Shown here: in pieces, positions 38,575 through 46,107 of the stretch | Numbering within the stretch: position 1 is the stretch's first letter | How the letters are laid out: the number at the start of each line of letters is the position of its first letter | Assembly: GCF_000374085.1 (NCBI RefSeq) | Contig: NZ_KB893533.1 | Location: forward strand, 1-46,107 | From: Spirosoma spitsbergense DSM 19989 | GTDB lineage: Bacteria > Bacteroidota > Bacteroidia > Cytophagales > Spirosomataceae | DNA: 46,107 bases | Reading direction: 5' to 3' | Position numbers and translations under genes: made by a program | Notes under the pieces: generated by a model | What the model was told of the DNA's origin: nothing | Seen by the model: only the letters and a program-made list of their open reading frames with translations | Databases searched by the model: none

Positions 38575-41500
38575 TTAAAAGGTGATGTCGAGTCCAACAG
38601 AATACGATTTCATGACCGGGAAGGCATTGATCGACGTAACGCCGAAGGCGGTGTTGATGCCACCCGACGGCCCACCGACTGGGTAGAGGGTGGTGTTTGT
38701 TTCGGGGTCCCAGCCCTGCCATTTGGTGAACGTCAGCAGGTTTTTGCCGCTCACGAATACTTTGCAATTGGCCGCCCCGATTTTTTTGGCTACCTGATCG
38801 GTCAGGCTGTATGACAGCGAGATATCCTGTAGCCGCACGAAATTGCGCTGCACGTACTCGCGCCCCCCGGCGGGCGTAGACAACCACGGGTTGGGGTAGC
38901 GGCCATTAGGGTTGCGGGGCGACCAGAAATCCGTGAAATCGAACCAGTTGGCGTTGGTGGCCTGTCCGGTCGTGCCGTTGTAGGCGTAGGGAAAGTTGGC
39001 GCTCAGGTAGCTGTTTTTACCGCCCTGAATGGAGTTGATAAACGCCCGCAGCGTAAACTGCCCGTAGGAAACCGTATTCTGAATCCCGAACGAATACGCC
39101 GGTTCGGTGTTTCCCAGAAACTGCCGGTCGTCGGCAACCGTGATTTTGCCGTCTCCGTTCACGTCTTCGATGCGGTACGTACCCGGCAGGAAGCCCACCA
39201 GTTTCTCGTCGTTCAACTGGTAGATACCCTGCACCTTGTAGTCGTAAACAGTGCCGATGGGTTTGCCAATGAACAGGCCACTTGCCACGAGGTCATCTTC
39301 TACGCCGTCGTTGTTTTTGTCTTCGCCCAGAATCGTGACCACTTTGTTGCGGTTGCGGGCAAAGTTGACGGTTACGTTCCAGCTCAGGTTTTTGGTTCGC
39401 ACGGGCTGTGCATGCAGCATAAACTCAAAGCCGGTGTTGTTAAGCTGGCCCAGGTTGGTGAACACATTAGCGAAGCCCGACGTTTGCGGCAGCGTTTTTT
39501 GCCACAGCAAATCCTTCGTATTGGAGTTGTAATACTCGATGTTACCGTCGACGCGGTTGTTGAGAATGGCAAAGTCAACCCCGACGTTAATACCCCGCGT
39601 GCGTTCCCACTTCAGGTCGTTGTTGCCCAGCGTCGACACCGACCTACCAATGGCCGTCAGCCCGCCATCACCGTAGACGTACTTCGATGCGTCGACCGCT
39701 GCCACCTGCGCCAGCGAACTGTACCGGGCCACCTTGTTGCCGTTTTCGCCGTAGCTGCCCCGGAGTTTCAGGAAGTCAATGCCGGGGACTTTGAAGAATT
39801 TTTCTTCTGAAATGACCCAGCCCAGACCCACCGATGGGAAAATGCCCGTTTTGTTATTGGCCGAGAAGCCGCTGAATCCATCCCGCCGAACGGTGGCTTT
39901 GACGAGATACCGGCCGCCGTAGTTATACGATACGCTGGCGAGTTGGTAAAGCAAAACCTCTTTCCAGGCTGACGAGGATATTTTTTGTATTTCAGCCTGC
40001 TGCAGGCTGTTATAGGACAGGTTCAAGTCCGAAAACTGCGTACCCGACGCGGCCGTGTTGTTATACTGGGAAGCATTGTAGCCATACACGGCTGTGGCGT
40101 TGAGACTGTGTTTGCCAAAACTGTGGGTGTAGTTCAGGATGTTATCCAGCGTCTGGTCATACTGCGTGGCATCGTTTTTGGATGCCGACCCCGTTTGGCC
40201 AGCCCCGTAGATGCTGGAGGCATAGTTCTTGAAAAACTTCAGGTTGTTGCCGAAATTAACCCGGTAGCTGAACCCCGGCAGGGCCGGAATCCGCACGATA
40301 CCGTAGAAGTTGCCCACCAGCCGGTTCTGCACTTCGTAACGGTCGTTTTCGGCGGACAGATACGGGTTGACATTGAAATCGCCAATCGGATTGATGATAT
40401 AGTTTCCGCCGGCATCGCGGGGCAGTACCAGCGGATTGGTGCCCACGATGGAGTTCATATCGGGCGAGTCTTTAAAGAAATTAGTAAATGCCCCTGATGT
40501 GTTGGCTCCAATAGTAAGCCACTTCGTCACCTCGGTATCCAGGTTAATACGCAGGGTATAGCGGGCGTAATCGTCGTTTTTAATAAAGCCTTTCTCCTTC
40601 GTGTACCCGCCCGACATGAAGTAGTTGGTCTTATCCGCCCCCCCCGAAATGCTTACGTTATGGCTCTGAATGGAGCCATTCTGGGTCAGGCCGCCATACC
40701 AGTCGAAGTCGTTACCGGCGGCAACGCCAGCCAGCGAAATGGGAAACAGTTCGGAGTTGGCGAACGTCCAGGCGGGGTCCGGCTGGGTATAACCCGACTC
40801 TTTCGTGAAGGCCTTCAGGTAGTTGATGTCCCGAATTTTCTCCAGGAACGCATCCCGGCGCAGCAGTTTCGCATTCACGGTAGGCGATGACGAAGCATAA
40901 CTGCCCGAATAGGTAATGGTTGGTTTGGTTGAAGCCCGGCCTGTTTTGGTAGTCACCAGAATAACCCCGTTGGCCGCCTGTGACCCATAAATAGCCTTAC
41001 TGCTGGGGTCTTTAAGTACATCGACGCTGGCTACGTCGGCGGGGTTGATGTCCGACAGCCGCCCATTGAAGATAAGCCCGTCCACAATAATGAGGGGGGC
41101 GGTGTTGCCGTTAAGCGTCGAGGTGCCACGAATGTTGATGGCGGCTTCGTCGCCCGCCCGGTTGGTCTGGCCGATGGTCAGGCCCGGCAGTGATCCCTTC
41201 AGCGACTGGAGAATGCTCACGTTCGGCGATTCTTTGAACGCCACCAGGTTGGCCGATGCGATAGCGCCTGTCAGGTCTTTGCGTTGCTGGGTGCCGTAGC
41301 CAACAACAACCACCTCGTTGAGGGTTTTGTCGTCCGGCGCCAGAACGGTGTTAATAGTCGTCTGATTACCGACCAGTACCTCCCTGGTTCCGTAGCCGAC
41401 AAACGAAAAAATCAGCGTGTTCGTGGGAGATGCCGAAACTTTGTACTGCCCATAAACATCAGTGGTGGTGCCTGTAGTCGTACCTTTTAACACCACGCTT

Positions 41501-41631
41501 ACTCCGGGCAGGCCCCCACCGGTTTCGTCGGTTACTTTGCCGCTGACAACCTGCGCCAGCGAGATACCCGGAATGAGCAACATCAATGCCCAAACCAGCC
41601 CCCATTTGAATCCTTCGTATTTCTTTTTCAT
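38575..41631 (-). CDS. susC: SusC/RagA-family TonB-dependent outer-membrane transporter
   Basis: The 1018-residue protein has a signal peptide (LVWALMLLIPGISLAQ) and an N-terminal carboxypeptidase-like beta domain (VVSGKVTDETGGGLPGVSVV). The plug follows (VVVGYGTQQRKDLTGAIASA; PLIIVDGLIFNGRLSDINPA; SIYGSQAANG-like KAIYGSQAANGVILVTTKTG), then a long beta barrel ending ...MKSYSVGLDITF. It imports oligosaccharides together with SusD using TonB energy. I start at the ATG at 41629-41631; an upstream ATG at 41671-41673 would add 14 residues inside the promoter region. It opens the 24-kb operon and is divergent from an IclR regulator across 254 bases of AT-rich DNA. Confidence 0.96.
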   Translation of the reverse strand: MKKKYEGFKWGLVWALMLLIPGISLAQVVSGKVTDETGGGLPGVSVVLKGTTTGTTTDVYGQYKVSASPTNTLIFSFVGYGTREVLVGNQTTINTVLAPDDKTLNEVVVVGYGTQQRKDLTGAIASANLVAFKESPNVSILQSLKGSLPGLTIGQTNRAGDEAAINIRGTSTLNGNTAPLIIVDGLIFNGRLSDINPADVASVDVLKDPSSKAIYGSQAANGVILVTTKTGRASTKPTITYSGSYASSSPTVNAKLLRRDAFLEKIRDINYLKAFTKESGYTQPDPAWTFANSELFPISLAGVAAGNDFDWYGGLTQNGSIQSHNVSISGGADKTNYFMSGGYTKEKGFIKNDDYARYTLRINLDTEVTKWLTIGANTSGAFTNFFKDSPDMNSIVGTNPLVLPRDAGGNYIINPIGDFNVNPYLSAENDRYEVQNRLVGNFYGIVRIPALPGFSYRVNFGNNLKFFKNYASSIYGAGQTGSASKNDATQYDQTLDNILNYTHSFGKHSLNATAVYGYNASQYNNTAASGTQFSDLNLSYNSLQQAEIQKISSSAWKEVLLYQLASVSYNYGGRYLVKATVRRDGFSGFSANNKTGIFPSVGLGWVISEEKFFKVPGIDFLKLRGSYGENGNKVARYSSLAQVAAVDASKYVYGDGGLTAIGRSVSTLGNNDLKWERTRGINVGVDFAILNNRVDGNIEYYNSNTKDLLWQKTLPQTSGFANVFTNLGQLNNTGFEFMLHAQPVRTKNLSWNVTVNFARNRNKVVTILGEDKNNDGVEDDLVASGLFIGKPIGTVYDYKVQGIYQLNDEKLVGFLPGTYRIEDVNGDGKITVADDRQFLGNTEPAYSFGIQNTVSYGQFTLRAFINSIQGGKNSYLSANFPYAYNGTTGQATNANWFDFTDFWSPRNPNGRYPNPWLSTPAGGREYVQRNFVRLQDISLSYSLTDQVAKKIGAANCKVFVSGKNLLTFTKWQGWDPETNTTLYPVGGPSGGINTAFGVTSINAFPVMKSYSVGLDITF

Positions 41632-41670
41632 AGTTTTACTACAACAATGATATTTAATACTACCACGATA

Positions 41671-41702
41671 CAATATTATAGAGTGATATAATAAATAGCA
41701 AA
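41671..41702 (-). promoter_or_regulatory. Candidate SusC promoter
   Basis: On the minus strand TTTG at 41699-41702 and TAATATTG at 41671-41678, separated by 20 bases, resemble the Bacteroidota -33 and -7 boxes (TTG and TAnnTTTG, one mismatch). The -7 box lies about 40 bases from the ATG. The fit is moderate, so this is a candidate only. Confidence 0.35.
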
Positions 41703-41758
41703 TAAAGTTGCAATAATCAGAGACTAACTTTTATAAAATTCTATTAATCAATCTATTA

Positions 41759-41864
41759 CAGTAAAAAATATTTTTCATATCATGTTGCCATTTACTGATT
41801 TACCACAACATTGATGTAGTTAGGCAAAATAGTCATACATTTACTCTCATATTGATACAGTAAA
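41759..41864. promoter_or_regulatory. CAGTAAA motif cluster, possible IclR sites
   Basis: CAGTAAA occurs at 41759-41765 and 41858-41864, and its inverse TTTACTG at 41791-41797, in the AT-rich spacer between the divergent susC and IclR genes. The first and the inverse copy form an inverted pair 25 bases apart. IclR-type regulators bind short inverted repeats in such spacers. No site is proven. Confidence 0.35.
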
Positions 41865-41885
41865 ACGCAGAAGCCATTTCAGAAT

Positions 41886-42623
41886 ATGGTACAGGTGATT
41901 ATTCGGGGATTCGACATCATAGAACTGGTTGCCGAGCGTCGGGGAGACGCGCTTACACTCACGGAAATTTCCGAGAAGCTGACGTTGAACCAGTCGACGG
42001 TTGCCAACATCATCCAGACGCTCGTCCACAAAGGGTATCTGGAACACATAGGCACCAAGAAAGGGTATCGGCTGGGGCCAGCCGCCTTCCAGCTAACCAA
42101 TCAGAACGCCTACGGACAGGAACTCATCAGTGCATCGCAGGATGTAATGGAGCGGCTTACAACCTTGTTAGGCGAGTCCTGCATTCTGGGGGTTTTGCGG
42201 AACAACAAACGCTACACGCTGAACGTAGTCAATTCCCGGCACGATATTCAGGTGCAGGTTCATTCGGAACGTAACGTGTATGATACAGCAAGCGGGCGGC
42301 TTTTAATCGCGTACTTAAATCCGGGCGAACTGAAAAGATTCATTGACCTGAATGGATTACCGACGGAGGCTTTGTGGCCGGGAGTAATTACCACTGAAGT
42401 CCTGAAAATGCAGTTGGAGAGCATTAAACGGGAAGGCATCGTCTTTACTGACCACAAAGACAGGCACGTAAAAGGGTATGCTGTCCCGGTTTGGGCGAAG
42501 GGCGGGGTTGTGGCTGGACTCAGCGTTTTTCTGCCGGAATTCCGCTGTTCAAGATCAAAAGAGCAGGAAATAATTACAGCCTTGCAAAGAGCAGCTACTG
42601 AAGTTTCAGCACGACTTGGATGA
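41886..42623 (+). CDS. IclR-family transcriptional regulator
   Basis: The 245-residue protein has an N-terminal winged helix (RGFDIIELVAERRGDALTLT, then SEKLTLNQSTVANIIQTLVH and KGYLEHIGTKKGYRLGPAAF). The C-terminal IclR effector-binding domain has GESCILGVLRNNKRYTLNVV, ASGRLLIAYLNPGELKRFI and KGYAVPVWAKGGVVAGLSVF. IclR regulators sense small metabolites, often organic or sugar acids such as KDG (KdgR is the classical example). It is divergent from the SusC-led operon, so it very probably controls that operon in response to a uronate intermediate. That assignment is an inference from position and family. Confidence 0.94.
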   Translation: MVQVIIRGFDIIELVAERRGDALTLTEISEKLTLNQSTVANIIQTLVHKGYLEHIGTKKGYRLGPAAFQLTNQNAYGQELISASQDVMERLTTLLGESCILGVLRNNKRYTLNVVNSRHDIQVQVHSERNVYDTASGRLLIAYLNPGELKRFIDLNGLPTEALWPGVITTEVLKMQLESIKREGIVFTDHKDRHVKGYAVPVWAKGGVVAGLSVFLPEFRCSRSKEQEIITALQRAATEVSARLG

Positions 42624-43048
42624 TAGTCAAGTAATTTGCCTGAACCGCCGTTCCGAGAAATTGTAGTGATTTTCGGCGTACAGTACTGGTCAGCTTCATA
42701 TAGGCAATAAATAGCTCAAAACACCCTCACAAAGCTTCTGGTGGATGTTGCGGAGCATTTTCCTTATGTGACATCAATGTTTATTTCCGTACACGCTCCC
42801 CTCCTACTCAACCGGCTGATTTCGGCCAATAAAAGGGTAACTTATGCTATTTAATGAACTCGTTATTTTGTTATCAATGAATGGGTTGTATTACTAACAG
42901 CCATCAAAAAATCGTCCACAAAATCCTCCAAATCCTATCGGGCCTCGGGGACTACCGCGCACATTACGGACCTACCCACATACAACGCTAAAACCGCCAT
43001 GTCTCCCGGTGTCCGTAGCCATCCCAGTTTAGCATCCTACCAACAATG
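42624..43048. other. Gene-free stretch
   Basis: I find no convincing gene here. A plus-strand piece around 42910-42980 gives HKILQILSGLGDYRAHYGPT, which is plausible protein but only some 30 codons long and without start context. It could be the relic of a lost gene. No repeat or RNA structure stands out. Confidence 0.5.
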
Positions 43049-43085
43049 AAGCCGCGCTCCCTTGGAGGAACGCGGCTTTTTTTGT
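43049..43085 (+). terminator. Rho-independent terminator, plus strand
   Basis: AAGCCGCG (43049-43056) pairs with CGCGGCTT (43071-43078), with a smaller inner CTCC/GGAG stem, followed by a T-run. It faces plus-strand transcription although the nearest plus-strand gene ends at 42623. That suggests a removed gene or an unseen transcript between. The stem matches that of the terminator at 4737-4776. Confidence 0.7.
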
Positions 43086-43110
43086 GAACCACTCTGGTGA
43101 AGAACCAGAC

Positions 43111-46107
43111 CTACTCTACTTTGAGCAGCTTGAGTGTCAGGCTTTGGGTGAACGTACTCACCCGCAGTAGCAGCACTCCTGCCGGGGTCTGGCCCAGGTT
43201 GAGCGTCTGACGCTCCACCATCCCGGCTTCTCCAACCGACTGCTCACTCACCAGGTGACCCCGTTCGTCGGTCAGGTGCAGTCGCAGCGGTTGGCCCTGG
43301 GCGCCCCACACCTCCACTTCGACCGTTTGACTCACCACAGGATTACCCAGTACCACAACCTTCAGCGGTACTTCGGGACTGACACCCAGCCGTGCACCCG
43401 GATTACAGGCCGCCAGCCAGCCGTAGCTGAAACTACTGCTCACCCCGCTCTGCACCGCCCGCAGACTGATGACTGGATTGTCGGTGTACAGATTCAGTAC
43501 GTACGGACCCGGACTCGTCGTGGGCAGCATCTCATTGACCACCGAGAAACTCACCGGACTACCATCCAGACCCGCATACTGCGGATTGAAGTTCACCCGA
43601 CGCTGACCCGCCGAAAGCACTTCGCAGCTGATGGTCTGCACGCCCGTGATGCTGAAGGGGCCACTTGGTGGTGGCGTAGCGCCCGCTGGATTCACCGTAA
43701 TAGTGAAGCTGGTGCTGGCACTCATACTACCCGGATCAGTGGCCGTTACTGTCACGGTGCTCACCCCACTCATCGACGGTGTACCCGAGATGGTCGAAGG
43801 AGCCACGAAGTTCAGGCCCGCGGGTAAGCCCGAAACGGATAAGGTTAACTGGTTGGGCGTTTCGGCATCGGTGAACACATTCGCTAAAGACAGGGTGTAG
43901 CCCACACCCACCGTAGCCGACTGGGGCGACACCGGATTGGCCACCGTGGGCGGGGTGTTAGCCGTCGAGGAACTACAGGCCGACAGCCAGTTGTAGGCAA
44001 AGCTGCTGCTGATGCCGCTCTGCACCGCTCTCAGGGTGATAACCGGGTTATCCGTGTACAGGTCCAGACTGTAGGGGCCGGGGTTGGTAGTGGGGGCCAG
44101 TTCGTTGACCACCGAGAAACTCACCGGGGCTCCGTTCAGGCCCGCGTACTGCGGATTGAAGGTCAACCGGCGCTGACCCGCTGAGAGCACCTGGCAGCTG
44201 ATGGTCTGCACGCTGGTGATGCTGAAGGTGCCCGTTGGCGGGGGTGGCGTACCGGCGGCCGGACTCACCGTGATGGTGAAACTGGTGCTGGCACTCATGC
44301 TACCCGGATCAGTCGCCGTCACCGTCACTGTCGAGACACCCGACATCGAGGGCGTGCCCGAGATGGTCGAGGGAGCCACGAAGTTCAGCCCCGCGGGCAG
44401 ACCCGTTACCGACAACACCAGGCCATTGGGCGTTTCGGCATCGGTGAACACATTGGCCAGTGAGAGCGTGTAACTCACTCCCACCGTGGCCGACTGGGGT
44501 GGCACCGGATTCGCTACCGTGGGAGGAGTATTGGCCGTCGAGGAGCTACAGGCCGAGAGCCAGTTGTAGGCGAAGCTGGTGGAGGCCCCGCTCTGCCGTG
44601 CCTGTAGGGTGATGACCGAATTGTCGGTGTACAGGTTCAGCGTGTAAGGCCCCGGATTCGTCGTCGGCAGCATTTCGTTGACCACCGAGAAGCTCACCGG
44701 ACTACCATCCAGCCCGGCGTAGCGGGGGTTGAAGGTGACCCGGCGCTGCCCGGCCGAAAGCACCTGACAACTCACCGTCGTGACACTCGTGATGCTGAAG
44801 ACCGGCGTTGGCGGGGGCGGGTTTACCGTAATGGTAAAGCTGGTACTGGCGGATAGTGACCCCGGGTCGGTGGCCGTGACAGTCACGTTGCTCACCCCAC
44901 TCATGGAAGGTGTGCCCGAAATAACACGACTGTTAGGATCGAAACTAAACCCATTGGCCGGATTAATGCTGGCGCTGTAGGTGAGCTGATTGGGCGTGTC
45001 GGCATCGGTGAAGGCGTTGACCGTATAAGCGAAGGGCACGCCCACGGTGGCCGTCTGGTTGGCGTTGGCCGTGGCCACCGGGGCCGAATTGACGGTGCTA
45101 ACGGTCACGCTGGTGGAACTGCTACAGCCGCTGGCGTTGGTGACGGTCACCGAGTAGGTTCCCGCCATAACGATGATGCTGGGGGTAGTTTGTCCGGTGG
45201 ACCAGGTCTGGGAGGTGCCCCCCGATGCGGTGAGCGTGGTCGAGCCCCCGCTGGTGACGGTCGTATTGCCGCTGATGGTCGCCGTGGGCAGGGCCGTACT
45301 GGAACTGACGTTGGTGCTGGCCACGCCCGAACAACCGTTGCCGGCGTTGGTGACGGTGACCGAGTAGAGGCCGCCGGTGGTGACGGTAGCCTGATTACTT
45401 GACCCAATCTGGGTAGCCCCGCTGCTGAAGCGGTAGCTGGTGCCACCCGAAGCGGTCAGCGTCACGCTGGTCATAGAGCAGGTGATGGGACCGTTGTTAG
45501 TCAGACTTGCCGTGGGCACCGATTGATCCCCTGTGACGGTGGTCTGGGCCGTAGCCGAACAGCCGTTGGTCCCCGTTACCGTCACCGAGTAGGTACCCGA
45601 GCTGCTGACCGTAGCCTGGTTGGTTGAGCCGATCTGAGTGGCTCCGCTGCTAAAGCGGTAGCTCAACCCTGCCCCGGTGTTGGCCGTTAGGGTCACGCTG
45701 GTGGTGGCGCAGGTAAGCGTGCCCGAACTAAACAGACTGGCCGGGGGCACGGAGTTGTCCTGACTCACCGTCGTGCTGGTGGTGCTCACGCAGCCGTTGG
45801 CGTCGCTGACGGTGACCGAGTAGCTGCCCGGACTGCTCACGGTACGGGTGTTGCCGCTGCCGGCCAGCACGCTGCCGGCCGGACTGGTGAAGGTGTAGGA
45901 ACTGCCTCCTGAGGCTGTCAGCGTGACGGAGGTCTGGGCACAGGTCAGGGGGGCATTGTTGGTCAGGCCCGCGATGGGCAGGGAGTTGACTGTCACGGTA
46001 GTCTGTGCCGTGGCCTGGAAACCGTTGTCACCCACTGTCAGGGTGAAGTTCTGAGGCCCATTGCCGCTGGCCACCAGGCTCCGGCTGAAGGCCGTGCCCG
46101 TGGCCGT
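43111..46107 (-). CDS. Large repetitive surface protein with C-terminal sorting domain (5' end outside)
   Basis: The frame is open from the right edge (46107) to the stop at 43111, about 998 codons, with no start. N-terminally there are Ser/Thr-rich Ig-like or PKD-like modules of about 70-80 residues (SYSVTVSDANGCVSTTST type, around residues 1-330). Three alternating pairs follow: a putative-Ig/cadherin-like module (FTDAETPNQLTLSVSGLPAG, ISGTPSMSGVSTVTVTATDP) and a second module containing ISCQVLSAGQRR and GLDGSPVSFSVVNEMLPTTN. It ends with a sorting-type domain (EVEVWGAQGQPLRLHLTDER ... LLLRVSTFTQSLTLKLLKVE) typical of type IX secretion cargo. It is probably a cell-surface adhesin or fibre. 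The repeats are nearly identical and may recombine. It is unrelated in strand logic to the operon upstream. Confidence 0.85.
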   Translation of the reverse strand, partial: TATGTAFSRSLVASGNGPQNFTLTVGDNGFQATAQTTVTVNSLPIAGLTNNAPLTCAQTSVTLTASGGSSYTFTSPAGSVLAGSGNTRTVSSPGSYSVTVSDANGCVSTTSTTVSQDNSVPPASLFSSGTLTCATTSVTLTANTGAGLSYRFSSGATQIGSTNQATVSSSGTYSVTVTGTNGCSATAQTTVTGDQSVPTASLTNNGPITCSMTSVTLTASGGTSYRFSSGATQIGSSNQATVTTGGLYSVTVTNAGNGCSGVASTNVSSSTALPTATISGNTTVTSGGSTTLTASGGTSQTWSTGQTTPSIIVMAGTYSVTVTNASGCSSSTSVTVSTVNSAPVATANANQTATVGVPFAYTVNAFTDADTPNQLTYSASINPANGFSFDPNSRVISGTPSMSGVSNVTVTATDPGSLSASTSFTITVNPPPPTPVFSITSVTTVSCQVLSAGQRRVTFNPRYAGLDGSPVSFSVVNEMLPTTNPGPYTLNLYTDNSVITLQARQSGASTSFAYNWLSACSSSTANTPPTVANPVPPQSATVGVSYTLSLANVFTDAETPNGLVLSVTGLPAGLNFVAPSTISGTPSMSGVSTVTVTATDPGSMSASTSFTITVSPAAGTPPPPTGTFSITSVQTISCQVLSAGQRRLTFNPQYAGLNGAPVSFSVVNELAPTTNPGPYSLDLYTDNPVITLRAVQSGISSSFAYNWLSACSSSTANTPPTVANPVSPQSATVGVGYTLSLANVFTDAETPNQLTLSVSGLPAGLNFVAPSTISGTPSMSGVSTVTVTATDPGSMSASTSFTITVNPAGATPPPSGPFSITGVQTISCEVLSAGQRRVNFNPQYAGLDGSPVSFSVVNEMLPTTSPGPYVLNLYTDNPVISLRAVQSGVSSSFSYGWLAACNPGARLGVSPEVPLKVVVLGNPVVSQTVEVEVWGAQGQPLRLHLTDERGHLVSEQSVGEAGMVERQTLNLGQTPAGVLLLRVSTFTQSLTLKLLKVE
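43400..44800 (-). repeat. Near-identical tandem repeats, period about 570 bp
   Basis: Within the surface protein gene the same DNA recurs with a 570-base (190-codon) period. The reverse-strand string around 43631, GCTGAT...GTGATGCTGAAG, returns at about 44201 and again near 44780. Copies differ by few bases, implying recent duplication or concerted evolution. Confidence 0.8.

Noticed and set aside
43400-45900. Repeats resembling a CRISPR or satellite array
   Set aside because: The repeats are about 570 bases long, in frame and coding; no short repeat/spacer pattern exists.

Overview
The window looks like chromosomal DNA of a Bacteroidota bacterium, most likely a Cytophagales relative such as Spirosoma (my inference). 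The evidence is a SusC/SusD pair, a surface protein with a C-terminal sorting-type domain, promoters resembling the TAnnTTTG box, few Shine-Dalgarno sequences, many AraC and cyclic-nucleotide-type regulators, and moderately high GC. No tRNA, rRNA or CRISPR array was seen.

Region 1 (1-6.2 kb) is an accessory area shaped by mobile elements. It holds the edge of a transposase, a mannose-6-phosphate isomerase followed by a cut-off HAD phosphatase fragment, and a small secreted Lys/Ala-rich protein with 11-residue repeats. Next is an IS4-type element with a clear 12-bp target duplication, itself interrupted by an IS110-type element. It ends with two 5'-truncated genes (a Gfo/Idh/MocA oxidoreductase and an NmrA-like protein) joined head to head by a deletion.

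Region 2 (6.2-17.2 kb) carries small regulator-plus-target modules: AraC/YceI; MarR with a flavin reductase and a GlcG/HbpS-like protein; two TspO-like proteins and a membrane protein under two copies of the same promoter-proximal element; TetR with a 30-bp perfect palindrome and two damaged downstream genes (ABM, SCP2); AraC/Crp/SRPBCC; and a dihaem cytochrome c.

Region 3 (17.2-42.6 kb) is the main system: an uninterrupted minus-strand run of 16 genes reading from SusC at 41.6 kb to a broken sugar-phosphate epimerase at 17.2 kb, with a divergent IclR regulator at its head. In transcription order it encodes SusC, SusD, a clan GH-A hydrolase, a beta-helix lipoprotein, a second GH-A hydrolase, a sodium:solute symporter, glucuronate isomerase (UxaC), an SDR reductase, an RraA-like protein, mannonate dehydratase (UxuA), a third GH-A hydrolase, a GH38-like enzyme, a ROK kinase, an EamA transporter, a SIS-domain isomerase, a GH10 enzyme and the epimerase remnant. 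The likely logic is surface capture and cleavage of a uronic-acid-containing glycan, uptake of the uronate, and conversion through fructuronate and mannonate to 2-keto-3-deoxygluconate. The enzymes that finish that pathway (KDG kinase and aldolase) are not in the window. Three paralogous GH-A enzymes in one operon are its most distinctive feature.

Region 4 (42.6-46.1 kb) is a gene-poor stretch with a terminator, then the 3' part of a large repetitive surface protein that runs off the right edge.
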